From positions 124,001 to 188,000 of the forward strand of contig NZ_JABBNI010000047.1 of NCBI RefSeq assembly GCF_012926525.1: 64,000 bases of DNA. Direction: 5' to 3'. Both the position numbers and the translations under genes were made by a program. The notes below the pieces were generated by a model. It saw only the letters and a list, made by a program, of their open reading frames with translations, made no database searches and was not told the origin of the DNA. Shown piece by piece: positions 18,507 through 28,617 of this stretch. Position 1 is the stretch's first letter. Each line of letters opens with the position of its first letter. The DNA is from Clostridium muellerianum (GTDB taxonomy: Bacteria; Bacillota; Clostridia; Clostridiales; Clostridiaceae).

Positions 18507-19848
18507 TTATCTTGGATATATATCAGAAAACTCTATATTTATTTTTTGTATATTATTTTTGCTAAAATCAGTATCTTCTTTAGATACAGTAGAATTTGGA
18601 TTAATAGTAACAGGAAGGTTTATAATAAATTCTGTTCCTTCTCCATAAGTACTATTAACTGAAATGTTTCCACCGTGTAATTCTACCAGTGACTTAACTA
18701 AGGACAAACCTATACCACTGCCTACGTAGTTTCTTTCTGAAGATTTATTTACCTGACGAAATCTCTCAAAAATTATATCTAGATCACTTTTGGGTATACC
18801 AATACCAGTATCTTTTACAGAAATAATAACATGATCAGTTTTATCTAATAAACTTATAAATATGTGCCCACCTGGATCCGTAAATTTTATAGCATTAGAT
18901 ATTAAATTCATCATAATCCTTTCTATTTTATCAGCATCACAAGACATAATTCTTTCTTCTGTATTCGTATCAAATGTAAGAGTTAAAGACTTATTTTCTG
19001 CATATTCAGCTACAGATAAAGTTATATCTTCAACTATACTAACTATATTATGATTAGTCGGATGTATTTTAAAATAGCCTCCATCTATTTTTGTTAAATC
19101 TATTAAATTATTAATAAGTCGTAATAACCTAAAAGAATTTTGTTTTATGCTTTTTAAGTATTTAAATGATCTATCTTTAGTATAGGAGCAGTTGTTAAAA
19201 GATTTTATAACTTGAAGTGCACTTATAATTATATTTAATGGAGTTCTAAGTTCATGAGAAATATTGGCAAAAAATTCTGTCCTTAATTTATCAATTTCCT
19301 GCATTTTATTTAGAGATATTTTATATTTCTCAAGTTTTTCCGTTAAAGATTTAGAATTACTATATTCTTTTTTTTAATATTTTTGATGTATTTTCTAATT
19401 CATATTTAATATTATGCAGCATAGTACAGTCCTCAATAGTTATGATTATGTTATGTACTATTAAAGACTCATTTTCTAAAGGACTAATTTTTATATTATA
19501 GTATTTATTCAGAAAAAATCTATTTATACGGAAATTATTCAATACTATAGTTTCTTTGTTTTGTACAACGTTTTTAATTTTAACTTCTATATTTTTACTG
19601 AGTATTTTAGGAAAAATATTAAAGACGTTTTCACCAATTGCAGATTTACTGCATACATTTGATATTTTTTCTTGTGCAGGATTCCAGATTACTACGTTAA
19701 ATTTACTGTCTAAAATTATAATCCCTATGGGAATAGTGTTTATGACTGAATTAATTGTGTTATTATTTTTAGAAAATCTTTTATTTAAAATAGGCTTTAT
19801 ATTAGAGTTATTTGAAAATAAACAAGAACATTTAGAATCTAACACCAT
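18507..19848 (-). pseudogene. Orphan PAS sensor histidine kinase, frameshifted in an A8 tract
   Basis: The two halves of one kinase are in different frames. The N-terminal frame (ATG 19848, behind GGGGAGAG) has no membrane segment and holds a PAS domain (NTIPIGIIILDSKFNVVIWN) before stopping at 19360. The C-terminal frame carries the phospho-acceptor H box ISHELRTPLN, N box NLISNAIKF, DTGIGIP and GSGIGLSLVKSLVELHGG. Removing one A from the run of eight at 19368-19375 joins them into about 447 residues with an intact linker (KKEYSNSKSL). No response regulator is adjacent. Cytosolic orphan kinases of this shape often feed Spo0A in clostridia, which is only a possibility here. Sequencing error, mutation or slippage are all possible. 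Confidence 0.75.
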
Positions 19849-20088
19849 GATAACTCTCCCCTTTATTATTAATTAGACAAACAGTATAACGATTACAATA
19901 AATATTCTACAAAAGCGTTTTAATTCCTTCTAAAATATATGGAAAATGTAAAATAAATATTAAATACCATAAAGTTTTACAAAAATGTATGAAATGTATG
20001 GACAATTTAAATTAATTGCATTAAGTTTTTATATATGATATATTTTGAATATATGCAAAGTAATTTCTAATAAGTGGGTGAAATTATA

Positions 20089-20886
20089 ATGGAAGATTGG
20101 CTTTTGAAAAAAGATGATTATACACCTAAAGCAGATAAAGATAGCTTTATAGATAAAACTATATTAGGTTTTTTAAGTATTTTATCGTTAATAAAAAGAA
20201 ATAATAAAATTAATAGCAGTTTTATGTACAAGCTTAATCCATCTGTAAAGTTGATTTTTACAATTGCAAATATAATATTTCTTTCAATGTCTAAAAATCT
20301 TATGTACATATTAATTATAGATGTATATATGTTATTTACATTAAGTTTACTGGATATAGAAGATATTAAAAAAATTTTAGCATTAAGTATAGTGGTTCCA
20401 ATTTTTACATCTATTATGCTTGTACCTTCTATGTTAATGGGGAATGTAAACAATAGCATGCTTATTATTTTAAAAGTAATAGGTACTATGCTAGGAGTAA
20501 ATGTCTTATCTTATACAACAAAGTGGCATGATATAACAAAGGCCCTTAAACTTTTCTTTATACCAGATATTTTCATATTAGTATTTGATATAACCTTAAA
20601 ATATATTTATATTCTTGGAGAATTTTCTTTAGAAATGATTTATGCACTAAAACTGAGGTCTGTAGGTATAAATAGTAATAAATATTCTTCATTATCAAGA
20701 ATAATGGGAAACCTATTTTTAAAATCAAAGGACCTAGGTGATGAAATGTATTCTGCCATGGAATGTAGAGGATTTACAGGAGAGTATGTGTCTTATTCAA
20801 AGTTTAGCTTTTCTTTAAAAGATTTTATGTATGCTATAATAAATGTGGTAATTATAATAATGTACTTTTATTTTGCTAGGATGTGA
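20089..20886 (+). CDS. cbiQ: ECF transporter transmembrane (T) component, CbiQ family
   Basis: Membrane-coupling subunit of an energy-coupling factor transporter, likely for cobalt. The 265 residues contain about five to six hydrophobic segments and the C-terminal cytoplasmic coupling region of EcfT proteins, with ALKLRSVGINSNKYSS and the conserved YSAMECRGFTGEY. An in-frame GTG at 20074 overlaps the GGGTG ribosome site, so the ATG at 20089 is preferred. It is followed at once by the ATPase gene. Cobalt is inferred from the cobalamin riboswitch and operon immediately downstream; the substrate-binding CbiM and CbiN are not in the window. Confidence 0.85.
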   Translation: MEDWLLKKDDYTPKADKDSFIDKTILGFLSILSLIKRNNKINSSFMYKLNPSVKLIFTIANIIFLSMSKNLMYILIIDVYMLFTLSLLDIEDIKKILALSIVVPIFTSIMLVPSMLMGNVNNSMLIILKVIGTMLGVNVLSYTTKWHDITKALKLFFIPDIFILVFDITLKYIYILGEFSLEMIYALKLRSVGINSNKYSSLSRIMGNLFLKSKDLGDEMYSAMECRGFTGEYVSYSKFSFSLKDFMYAIINVVIIIMYFYFARM

Positions 20887-20891
20887 TAATA

Positions 20892-21617
20892 ATGATTGAA
20901 TTTAAAGATGTATATTTTAAATATAAAAATGCAGATGTATTAAAAAATGTAAGTGTAACTATTAAAGAAGGAGAAGCTGTAGCATTAATAGGACCTAATG
21001 GCAGTGGTAAATCTACTTTCTTAAAAATTATAAATGGAATAGTGTTTGCAAAAAAAGGAAAGTACTATTTTAAAGGTGAAGAAATAAACAGCAAAAAGTT
21101 AGAGAATAATAGTTTTTCCAAGTTATTTCATAAAAATGTAGGATTTGTATTTCAAAATTCTGATGCTCAGCTTTTTTGTTCTAATGTGTATGATGAAATA
21201 GCATTTGGACCAAGGCAGATGGGTTTGAAGGAAGAAGAAGTGATTAAAAGGGTTGAAGATTGTTTAAAACTTTTAGACGTACAAGACCTTAGAGATAGAG
21301 AACCCTATAATTTAAGCGGTGGAGAGAAAAAGAGAGTAGCAATAGCCAGCGTTTTAGCTTTAAATCCAGAAATTTTAGTTTTGGATGAACCTATGAATGG
21401 AATAGACCCTAAGGGTAAAAAGTTTTTAAAAGAGCTTATGATAAAATTAAATTCCAGCGGTAAAACTATAATCTGTTCTACTCATGATTTTGAATATGTA
21501 GAAGATGTGTTTAAAAGAGCTTTAGTTTTTTCAGAGGAACACAGTATTGTAAGGGATGACGATTATAATGCCGTAATTAATGATAACGATTTTTTAGTTA
21601 AGTATAATATAAAATAA
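20892..21617 (+). CDS. cbiO: ECF transporter ATP-binding protein, CbiO family
   Basis: ATPase that powers the ECF transporter together with CbiQ. Walker A GPNGSGKST is at residues 34-42, the Q-loop FQNSDAQLF near 90, signature LSGGEKKRVAIA near 142 and Walker B ILVLDEP near 163, with switch histidine STHD. These Q-loop residues (QNSDAQLF) are typical of EcfA/CbiO. ATG 20892 lies five bases after the cbiQ stop; a GTG at 20883 is possible but has no spacing to a ribosome site. 241 residues, near the usual size of these ATPases. Cobalt specificity is inferred from the neighbours. Confidence 0.88.
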   Translation: MIEFKDVYFKYKNADVLKNVSVTIKEGEAVALIGPNGSGKSTFLKIINGIVFAKKGKYYFKGEEINSKKLENNSFSKLFHKNVGFVFQNSDAQLFCSNVYDEIAFGPRQMGLKEEEVIKRVEDCLKLLDVQDLRDREPYNLSGGEKKRVAIASVLALNPEILVLDEPMNGIDPKGKKFLKELMIKLNSSGKTIICSTHDFEYVEDVFKRALVFSEEHSIVRDDDYNAVINDNDFLVKYNIK

Positions 21618-21732
21618 TTCATTAGCTTCTGTTTAAAAGATGGCAGTGTTTTAGGGGAGAGATATTGGATAAAAGATGCAGCAAGTTAAAAATCATGCTG
21701 AATAAAGTAGAATCATTGACAGCTGAGAATAA

Positions 21733-21762
21733 TTGTAATAAACTAAATTCATACAATATAAT
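21733..21762 (+). promoter_or_regulatory. Promoter of the cobalamin operon leader
   Basis: TTGTAA (21733-21738), 18-bp spacer and TATAAT (21757-21762), immediately upstream of the riboswitch. Confidence 0.6.
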
Positions 21763-21766
21763 ATTA

Positions 21767-21965
21767 AGCTTCAGGTGCCTTTATAATAAGGTGAAAAGGG
21801 AATGCGGTTAAATTCCGCAGCAGCCCCCGCTACTGTAAATGAGGACAAACCTTTACTGGCCACTCGGTATTTATACAAGAGGAAGGCAAAGGGGAGAATG
21901 ATTCATAAGCCAGGAGACCTGCCTGATTAGAACATATGCTTTCGGAGGGAAAGAACTTTTGATTG
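21767..21965 (+). ncRNA. Cobalamin (AdoCbl) riboswitch
   Basis: Leader RNA that senses adenosylcobalamin. The conserved core is seen in order: AGGTGCC, AAGGGAA near 21795, GCAGCCCCCGCTACTGTAA (about 21819-21839), GAGGAC AAACC, CCACT, GAAGGC and the B12 box AGCCAGGAGACCTGCC at 21908-21923. A terminator follows at 21974. High cobalamin should favour the terminator and shut down cobQ and the genes behind it. Confidence 0.96.
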
Positions 21966-21973
21966 TAGAACTT

Positions 21974-21996
21974 CCGGCGGTTGCCGGTTTTTTTAT
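21974..21996 (+). terminator. Riboswitch expression-platform terminator
   Basis: CCGGC-GGTT-GCCGG stem-loop followed by eight T residues. GC-rich stem in a very AT-rich region, placed directly after the B12 aptamer, so it is the regulated terminator. Confidence 0.88.
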
Positions 21997-22121
21997 TTAT
22001 AGAGATAGTTGTCTTAAAATTCGAAGGCTATGCAGTAACTTGAAAAGTATGAAAATACTGCATAGAAAGTATTTTTTGACAACTTTTTTCATTATATCAA
22101 TTTAAGAGGGGAATGGTTAGT

Positions 22122-23636
22122 ATGGCTAAAATTATGATTCAAGGCACAGGATCATCTGTAGGTAAAAGTATACTAGTAACAGCACTTTGTAGGATTTTTA
22201 AACAGGATGGATATTCGGTATGTCCTTTTAAATCTCAAAATATGTCTCTAAATTCATACATAACTTTAGACGGAAAAGAAATGGGGCGTGCACAGGTACT
22301 TCAAGCTTATGCTGCAGGACTTCAGCCAGAAGCTTATATGAACCCTATACTTTTAAAACCAACTTCTGATAAGAAATGTCAAATCATAGTCAATGGAAAA
22401 GTTTATGGAAACAGTACTGCTATGGAATATCACAACATGAAATTAGAGTTTAGAGATATGCTAAAAGAACAATTTGAGGATATGGAAAAAAGATTTGATA
22501 TTATAGTTATGGAAGGTGCAGGAAGTCCAGCAGAAATAAACTTAAGAGATAGAGATATAGTAAATATGGGAATGGCAGAAATTGTTGATGCTCCTGTTTT
22601 ATTAGCTGGAGATATAGATAAAGGTGGAGTATTTGCATCTTTAGCTGGAACTATGCTTTTATTTAGCGAAGAAGAAAAAAAGAGAGTTAAAGGTACTATA
22701 ATAAACAAGTTCAGAGGAGATGTGGAAATATTAAAGCCAGGACTAACTATGCTTGAAGATATAATAAAGATTCCATGCCTAGGAGTAATTCCTCATTTTA
22801 GATTAGCATTAGAAGATGAAGATGGAGCAGTGGAATTTAATACAAAGGTAACAGCACCTATAGATATAGCTGTAATAAAACTTCCGCATATATCTAACTT
22901 TACAGATTTAGATTCATTAAAGAGTGAAGAAGATGTATCCGTAAGATTTGTAAGTTCTGCTGAGGAATTTGGAGATCCTGACCTGCTTATAGTTCCAGGA
23001 AGCAAAAATACCATTGAAGATTTACTTCAGCTTAGAAAGTGCGGTTTAGAGGCACGTATAAAAGAATATAGTAAAAAAGGCTTTGTTATAGGAATTTGTG
23101 GTGGATATCAGATGCTTGGAAAAGTAATAAAAGATCCATATGGTGTGGAAACAGAAGTTCCAGAAGTTGAAGCAATGGGGCTTTTAGATATAGATACTAT
23201 ATTTGAAAAAGAAAAGGTTACTACAAGAATAAAAGCAGAAAGCTTAGAAGAATTTACTGTATATAAAGATGAAGCTTCAACAGAAAAAAGAAAGATAAAT
23301 ATATATGGTTATGAAATACATATGGGAATATGCACTTATGGTGAAAGTGCAAAGCCTTTATTTGAGATTGTAGATAAGAATGGAAAACAGGTTTCTCTGC
23401 AAGATGGAGCTGTAAATAATGAAGGAAACATCATGGGAAGTTATATACATGGAGTTTTTGATGGTGTAGACTTTAGAGAATACGTTTTAAATAAGATAAG
23501 AGTAAGAAAAGACATGAAAACTAAAAAGTCTTATGTATATGAAAATTTAAGGGAAAAAGAATTAGATAAATTAGCGGATATTGTTAGAGAAAATTTAGAT
23601 ATAAAAAGTATATACAATATTATAGGAATGAAAAAA
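22122..23636 (+). CDS. cobQ: Cobyric acid synthase
   Basis: Glutamine-dependent amidation of cobyrinate a,c-diamide side chains b, d, e and g, giving cobyric acid (anaerobic name CbiP). About 505 residues. N-terminal dethiobiotin synthetase-like P-loop GTGSSVGKS (near 8-16), [20 protein letters not shown] region, [11 protein letters not shown], then the C-terminal glutamine amidotransferase with nucleophile Cys in [10 protein letters not shown] (near 326) and histidine in GSYIHGVFD (near 443). An ATG at 22113 is in frame, but GAGGGGA spacing favours 22122. First gene under the B12 riboswitch; two bases beyond the annotated end belong to the stop codon at 23637-23639. Confidence 0.95.
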
Positions 23637-23653
23637 TAATGGGGTGATTTATT

Positions 23654-24628
23654 GTGATAGCATCTTTTATGGCAATGAATATTTTAGATATAATTTTAGC
23701 TGTAATAATAGATTGGCTAATTGGTGATCCTAACTGGTTACCACATCCTATTATATATATAGGAAAACTCATAGGTTTTCTTGAAAAACAGGGAAGAAAA
23801 TTATGTAAATCCAATGCAGGTATTAAAGCCTTTGGAGGACTTATTGTAATAATTACAGCAGGTGTAAGCTTTTTTATCACATTTGGAATTTTAAAATTAG
23901 TAAGTTCAATACCTTTACTATATCATGTTTTAAATGTAATAATATTATGGACAACATTAGCAGCAAAATGTTTAAGTAAAGAGGCTAAAAAAGTTTATTA
24001 TGCATTGAAAGATAAAGATATAGAAAAAGCTCGATTAATGCTCTCTTATATAGTTGGAAGGGATACAAAGGAGCTTAGTGATAATGAAATAATAAGAGCC
24101 GATGTAGAAACAGTAGCTGAAAATGCTTCTGATGGAGTTATTGCACCTTTATTTTATGCAATAATTGGAGGAGCACCTTTAGCAATGATGTATAAAGCTG
24201 TAAATACTATGGATTCAATGCTTGGATATATGAATGAAAAATATAAGTATATAGGATTTTTTCCAGCTAAGGTAGATGACGTTTTCAATTTTATACCTGC
24301 AAGAATAACTGGAGTACTTATGTGTTTAACTGCTTTTGTAGTTAAAGGTAATGCCATAGAAAGTTTTAAAATAATGGTTAGAGATAGAAAAAATCATAAA
24401 AGTCCAAACTGTGCTTATCCTGAAGCAGCTGCAGCTGGAGCTATGAAAGTACAGCTGGGAGGCACTAATGTATATTTTGGTGAAGTAGTTTATAAGCCTA
24501 CAATTGGCGATAGGAAAAAGACATTGAGTTTTGAACATATAAATGAATCTGTAAAACTTATGTACGCTTCAGAGGTTTGTATGCTGATTATATACGCTGC
24601 GTTTATATTTGCATTTATTAAGAAGTAA
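23654..24628 (+). CDS. cbiB: Adenosylcobinamide-phosphate synthase
   Basis: Membrane enzyme that attaches (R)-1-amino-2-propanol O-phosphate to adenosylcobyric acid. The 324 residues show IIDWLIGDPNWLPHPIIYIG at the N-terminus, RADVETVAENASDGVIAPLF in the middle and NCAYPEAAAAGAMKVQLGG later, all typical of CbiB/CobD, with four to five membrane segments. GTG start at 23654 after GGGGTGA. It lies 14 bp after cobQ and 38 bp before cobD, the gene that makes its side-chain substrate. Confidence 0.94.
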   Translation: MIASFMAMNILDIILAVIIDWLIGDPNWLPHPIIYIGKLIGFLEKQGRKLCKSNAGIKAFGGLIVIITAGVSFFITFGILKLVSSIPLLYHVLNVIILWTTLAAKCLSKEAKKVYYALKDKDIEKARLMLSYIVGRDTKELSDNEIIRADVETVAENASDGVIAPLFYAIIGGAPLAMMYKAVNTMDSMLGYMNEKYKYIGFFPAKVDDVFNFIPARITGVLMCLTAFVVKGNAIESFKIMVRDRKNHKSPNCAYPEAAAAGAMKVQLGGTNVYFGEVVYKPTIGDRKKTLSFEHINESVKLMYASEVCMLIIYAAFIFAFIKK

Positions 24629-24666
24629 GTTATATCTGATAAAAAGTGATTTAGGAAGTGATTTAA

Positions 24667-25764
24667 ATGGAACATGGAGGAGACGTATACACAGAAGGTA
24701 TTCTAAAGGGAAAAGAAATTTTAGATTTTAGTTCTAATATAAATCCATTAGGCGTTCCAGTAAGTTTTAGAGATCATATAAATGAAGCTTTAGAAGCAGT
24801 AAAAAAGTATCCAGATGTTGAGTATAGAAGTTTAAAAAAATATATTAGAGAATATCTAGAGTTCAGTAGAAATTATTTTAAGGACGAGCCTTGTAAAACA
24901 AATAAATTTTCTATTTGTGAAAGTGATATAGTTCTTGGAAATGGTGCTGCAGAAATCATAGATTTGTCAATAAGCTGTTTTAAAAAGGTTTGTATAGTAG
25001 TTCCCTCCTTTATAGAATATGAAAAAAATGCTTTAAAATGGGGATGTAACGTAATATATTCTACAATGAAAAAAGATATGACCTATGATTATGAAGATAT
25101 ACTGTTTAAAATTCAAAAATCGGATTTACTTATCATAGGCAATCCTAATAATCCTAATGGTGGAATAATAAATAAAGATGAATTTAAAACTATATTGGAT
25201 TTTTGTGAAGAAAATAATAAAACAATTATAATAGATGAAGCGTTTATAGAATTTACAGGTAAAAATAATTTTAGCTTTTTAGAGGAAATAGAAAGTTATA
25301 AGTGTATATTTATAATTAGAGCTTTAACTAAGTTCTTTGCTATGCCTGGTATTAGAATAGGATATGGAATAAGCAAGAATGAGAAACTTATAAGTGAAAT
25401 TAAAAGCAAACAAAATCCCTGGAATATAAATTGTTTTGCAGAAACTGCAGCAAAATATGTTTTGAAGGATAAAGACTATATAGAAAATTCATTAATATGG
25501 ATTGATGAAGAGAGAAAGTATATGATTTCAAACTTAAAGAAAATAGGTTTTATAGAAGAAGTGTATAGTACTTATTCTAATTTTGTATTATGTAGGCTTA
25601 AAAATTTAGATTGCCAGAAGTTATATAAAACTTGTTTAGAAAAAGGAATTGCAATTAGAAAATGTGATAATTTCAGAACTTTAAACGAAAAATATATTAG
25701 GTTAGCCATTAAAAGCAGAGAAGATAATAATAGAGTTATAAAACTTTTAAACTCGTTAGTTTAG
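24667..25764 (+). CDS. cobD: L-threonine-O-3-phosphate decarboxylase
   Basis: PLP enzyme making (R)-1-amino-2-propanol O-2-phosphate for CbiB. The 365-residue class II aminotransferase-fold protein opens with EHGGDVYTEGILKGKEILDF and LDFSSNINPLG, which distinguish CobD from histidinol-phosphate aminotransferase. NPNNPNGG and DEAFIEF bind the cofactor, and the Schiff-base lysine is in RALTKFFAMPGIRIGY (near 222). The pduX kinase at the far end of this operon would supply threonine phosphate. ATG at 24667 after AGGAAGTG. Confidence 0.92.
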   Translation: MEHGGDVYTEGILKGKEILDFSSNINPLGVPVSFRDHINEALEAVKKYPDVEYRSLKKYIREYLEFSRNYFKDEPCKTNKFSICESDIVLGNGAAEIIDLSISCFKKVCIVVPSFIEYEKNALKWGCNVIYSTMKKDMTYDYEDILFKIQKSDLLIIGNPNNPNGGIINKDEFKTILDFCEENNKTIIIDEAFIEFTGKNNFSFLEEIESYKCIFIIRALTKFFAMPGIRIGYGISKNEKLISEIKSKQNPWNINCFAETAAKYVLKDKDYIENSLIWIDEERKYMISNLKKIGFIEEVYSTYSNFVLCRLKNLDCQKLYKTCLEKGIAIRKCDNFRTLNEKYIRLAIKSREDNNRVIKLLNSLV

Positions 25765-25800
25765 ATTTTTGATGTTCAATTATTTTGGGAGATGGTAATA

Positions 25801-26997
25801 ATGATACAACTTATAGGTTTAAAAAGTGATGTAAAGTTAGAAATAAGAGAAAAATTTTCTGTAATACAGAAACGCTGTGAAAAGTACACAAAGAGTTTAA
25901 AAGAAGTTTGTGATGAAGTTGTAGTAATAAGCACCTGTAATAGAACTGAAATATATTTTAAGGCTGAAAATTGTGATGATGATATGGTAAATAAGGTTTT
26001 TGATATATTAGGTTGGGATAAAAACTTAAAAAGTTATACCTTTCATTACAAAAATAATGAAGTAATTAGGCATCTAATGGATGTAGTATGTGGATTTCAT
26101 TCTTTAATTTTGGGAGAAGATCAAATTTTAGCTCAAATTAAAGAAGCTTATGAAATTGCTTTGAATTCTAAAACTGTACATAAAGATTTACAGAGACTTT
26201 TCCAAATTGCAGTAACCTGCGGAAAAGAGTTTAGAACAAGATCAAATCTTTATAAGATACCTGTATCATCATCTTCTATAGCAGTTAATGAAAGTAGAAA
26301 GCTTGGAATAAAAAGATTTATGCTATTAGGATTTGGTGAGGTTGGGCAGCTTGCAGCAAAGTATATTTTATCCTCAAGTTTTGAAGTACTTTATATAGCA
26401 GTGAGAAATCCTAAAGTTGTAAATATAGATGATCCTAGAGTAAAGACTATAAATTTTGATGAAAGAATAAAAAATTATCAGAATGTAGACTGTATAATAT
26501 CCTGTACTTCAGCACCTCATTGTGTGGTAAGGAGAGAAAACTTACCGGATAAAAATATGGCTATATTTGATTTAGCTGTACCTAGAGATGTTGAAGAAGA
26601 TGTTTATAGTATGGAAAATGTAACAGTATACAATATTGATAAAGTAAGTTCCATTGATGATGAAAATAGAAAAAAGAGAAAAGCTATAATGATTAAAAAT
26701 AGATGTATAATTGATAAACATATTAAAGAGTTTTTGGATTGGCAGAAAATACAGGGCATTTCCGGAGAAATAGTAAATCTTAAAAAGTGTGGAGAAAAAG
26801 TATATAAGAAAAGATATAAAACTTTTAAAAATAAGAGACATACTAAGGATAATGAAAAATTAGCTGAAGTACTTTTTAAAAGCACAACAGATGCTTTTAT
26901 TAATAGGGCTATAGATGTATTGAAGGAGGAACAGCTGAAGGGAAGTGCAGAGGATTGTATGAAAATAATAAAGAAGATATTTTATGTAGCAGAATAG
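25801..26997 (+). CDS. hemA: Glutamyl-tRNA reductase
   Basis: First committed step of the C5 pathway: reduces glutamyl-tRNA to glutamate-1-semialdehyde with NADPH. About 398 residues. The active-site cysteine is in [11 protein letters not shown] (near 46-48), with [17 protein letters not shown] downstream, the NADPH site [12 protein letters not shown] (near 176) and a C-terminal helical dimer domain. Upstream ATG 25792 abuts the GGGAG site, so 25801 is preferred. Its presence inside a cobalamin operon ties precursor supply to the riboswitch. The next gene overlaps its 3' end. Confidence 0.95.
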   Translation: MIQLIGLKSDVKLEIREKFSVIQKRCEKYTKSLKEVCDEVVVISTCNRTEIYFKAENCDDDMVNKVFDILGWDKNLKSYTFHYKNNEVIRHLMDVVCGFHSLILGEDQILAQIKEAYEIALNSKTVHKDLQRLFQIAVTCGKEFRTRSNLYKIPVSSSSIAVNESRKLGIKRFMLLGFGEVGQLAAKYILSSSFEVLYIAVRNPKVVNIDDPRVKTINFDERIKNYQNVDCIISCTSAPHCVVRRENLPDKNMAIFDLAVPRDVEEDVYSMENVTVYNIDKVSSIDDENRKKRKAIMIKNRCIIDKHIKEFLDWQKIQGISGEIVNLKKCGEKVYKKRYKTFKNKRHTKDNEKLAEVLFKSTTDAFINRAIDVLKEEQLKGSAEDCMKIIKKIFYVAE

Positions 26998-27605
26998 AAT
27001 ATACAATGCTTTCACTTATATCCAGTAAGATAAATGTTCTTGTTGTTGGAGGAGGAAATGCTGCTTTAATAAAAGCTAAAACCTTTGTAAAAAAAGGATG
27101 CTTTGTTTCAGTAGTTTCCAAGGAATTTAATGAAGGTTTTAAAGAATTAGAAAACAGCAGTAATTTAAAAGTTATAAAATCGGAATATAAAGAAGAGTAT
27201 ATAAGATGTAATCATATAGTTATAATTGCTACTGATTCTAAAAAAGTAAATGAGAATGTAAGGCAGCATTGCGAAGAAAGCTGTAAACTATACATTGATT
27301 GCAGCAGCCCTGAACATGGATTATGTGTTACTCCCTGCCAAAGAAATACAAAGAATATTTTTTTAGGAGTAAATACTTCAAACAAAAACCCTAGAGCGGC
27401 TGTATATATAGCAGATAAGATAAAAGATTATATAGGTAAATATGATGAGTTTATTGAATTTACATCAAATGTAAGAAATAGTATTAAGGAAAGCAGTAAA
27501 AAAAGAGAAATAATGAAATTCATGTGTTCTGAGGATTTTTACTTTTTTTATGAAAAAGGCAAAGAAAATATAGTGTTAAAAATGTTCTACACAGATGACT
27601 GGTAA
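26955..27605 (+). CDS. Precorrin-2 dehydrogenase / sirohydrochlorin ferrochelatase-like (Met8/CysG N-terminal type)
   Basis: NAD-dependent oxidation of precorrin-2 to sirohydrochlorin, which CbiK then metallates with cobalt. Rossmann motif [17 protein letters not shown], then [13 protein letters not shown] and [21 protein letters not shown], as in CysG-B/Met8 proteins. The TTG at 26955 lies within hemA and has AAGGGAAG about nine bases upstream; the ATG at 27006 would give a shorter version starting right before the Rossmann fold but has no clear ribosome site. 216 residues with the TTG. Whether it also inserts iron cannot be told. Confidence 0.85.
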   Translation: MYENNKEDILCSRIEYTMLSLISSKINVLVVGGGNAALIKAKTFVKKGCFVSVVSKEFNEGFKELENSSNLKVIKSEYKEEYIRCNHIVIIATDSKKVNENVRQHCEESCKLYIDCSSPEHGLCVTPCQRNTKNIFLGVNTSNKNPRAAVYIADKIKDYIGKYDEFIEFTSNVRNSIKESSKKREIMKFMCSEDFYFFYEKGKENIVLKMFYTDDW

Positions 27606-27723
27606 CTCTAATACTTCGGCTTATTTAAAGCAGGATTAAAGAATGTCTGTTTTCTAAGTACTAAAGACATAAGAATATTGCATGACTAAATGATGACATT
27701 ATAAATTAGGATGGTGATTGATT

Positions 27724-28596
27724 TTGAAATTAAAAATTGCAACTCGTAGAAGTAAGTTAGCTCAAGTACAAACAGAAACCATAATGAAGCTTGTAAAAGA
27801 AAATTGCAATGTGGAATGTGAAAAGCTTTTATTTGAAACTACAGGCGATAAAATATTGGATGTATCATTAAGTAAAATTGGTGGAAAAGGACTTTTTGTA
27901 AAAGAAATAGAAACGGCTTTGTATAAGGATGAAGCAGATGCTGCAGTACACAGTATGAAAGATGTACCTTTTGATATTCCAGATATGTTTGATATAGTGG
28001 CTATGCCTCCTAGAGAAGATGTGAGAGATGTATTTGTTTCCATGAATGGTGTTCATTTTAAAGAATTAAAAAAGGGAGCAAAAATTGGAACCAGCAGCAA
28101 TAGAAGAGCTGCACAAATTAAACTTTTGAGACCTGATTTAGAAATAGTACCTATAAGGGGAAATGTTCAAACTAGAATAGCTAAAATAGAAAAAGAAAAT
28201 TTAGATGGAATAATACTAGCAGCAGCAGGCCTTAAAAGAATGGATATGGAAAACATTATAACAGATTATTTTACTGTAGATGAAATAGTACCAGCAGTAG
28301 GTCAGGGAGCTTTAGGAATAGAGACAAAGAAAAACAGCGCAAACGAAGATGTTTTTAAAAAATTAGAAGATGAAAACACAAGAATTTGCGTGGAAGCTGA
28401 AAGAAGCTTTATGAGAACTTTAAATGGTGATTGTCATTCAACTATAGGTGCTTATGCTGAAATAAATGGAGAAACAATTGATATTATAGGAATATTCCAG
28501 GTTGGAGATAAACTTGTAAAAAGAGGTATATCTGGAAGCAAAGAAGATTATATTGAGTTAGGTTATAAATTGGGTAAAAAAATTATAGAAGCATAA
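27724..28596 (+). CDS. hemC: Porphobilinogen deaminase (hydroxymethylbilane synthase)
   Basis: Joins four porphobilinogens to hydroxymethylbilane. TTG start at 27724 gives the canonical N-terminus [17 protein letters not shown]; a TTG six bases upstream is less likely given GGTG spacing. 290 residues. Later motifs are [41 protein letters not shown], and the dipyrromethane cofactor cysteine in [13 protein letters not shown] (near 237). It is separated from the Met8-like gene by 118 bp and followed closely by cobA-hemD. Confidence 0.96.
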   Translation: MKLKIATRRSKLAQVQTETIMKLVKENCNVECEKLLFETTGDKILDVSLSKIGGKGLFVKEIETALYKDEADAAVHSMKDVPFDIPDMFDIVAMPPREDVRDVFVSMNGVHFKELKKGAKIGTSSNRRAAQIKLLRPDLEIVPIRGNVQTRIAKIEKENLDGIILAAAGLKRMDMENIITDYFTVDEIVPAVGQGALGIETKKNSANEDVFKKLEDENTRICVEAERSFMRTLNGDCHSTIGAYAEINGETIDIIGIFQVGDKLVKRGISGSKEDYIELGYKLGKKIIEA

Positions 28597-28617
28597 TATG
28601 AAAGGGATGAGAGCTAA

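Noticed and set aside
20089-21617. cbiQO as part of the riboswitch-controlled operon
   Set aside because: The riboswitch and its promoter lie downstream of cbiO, so they cannot control these two genes in cis.
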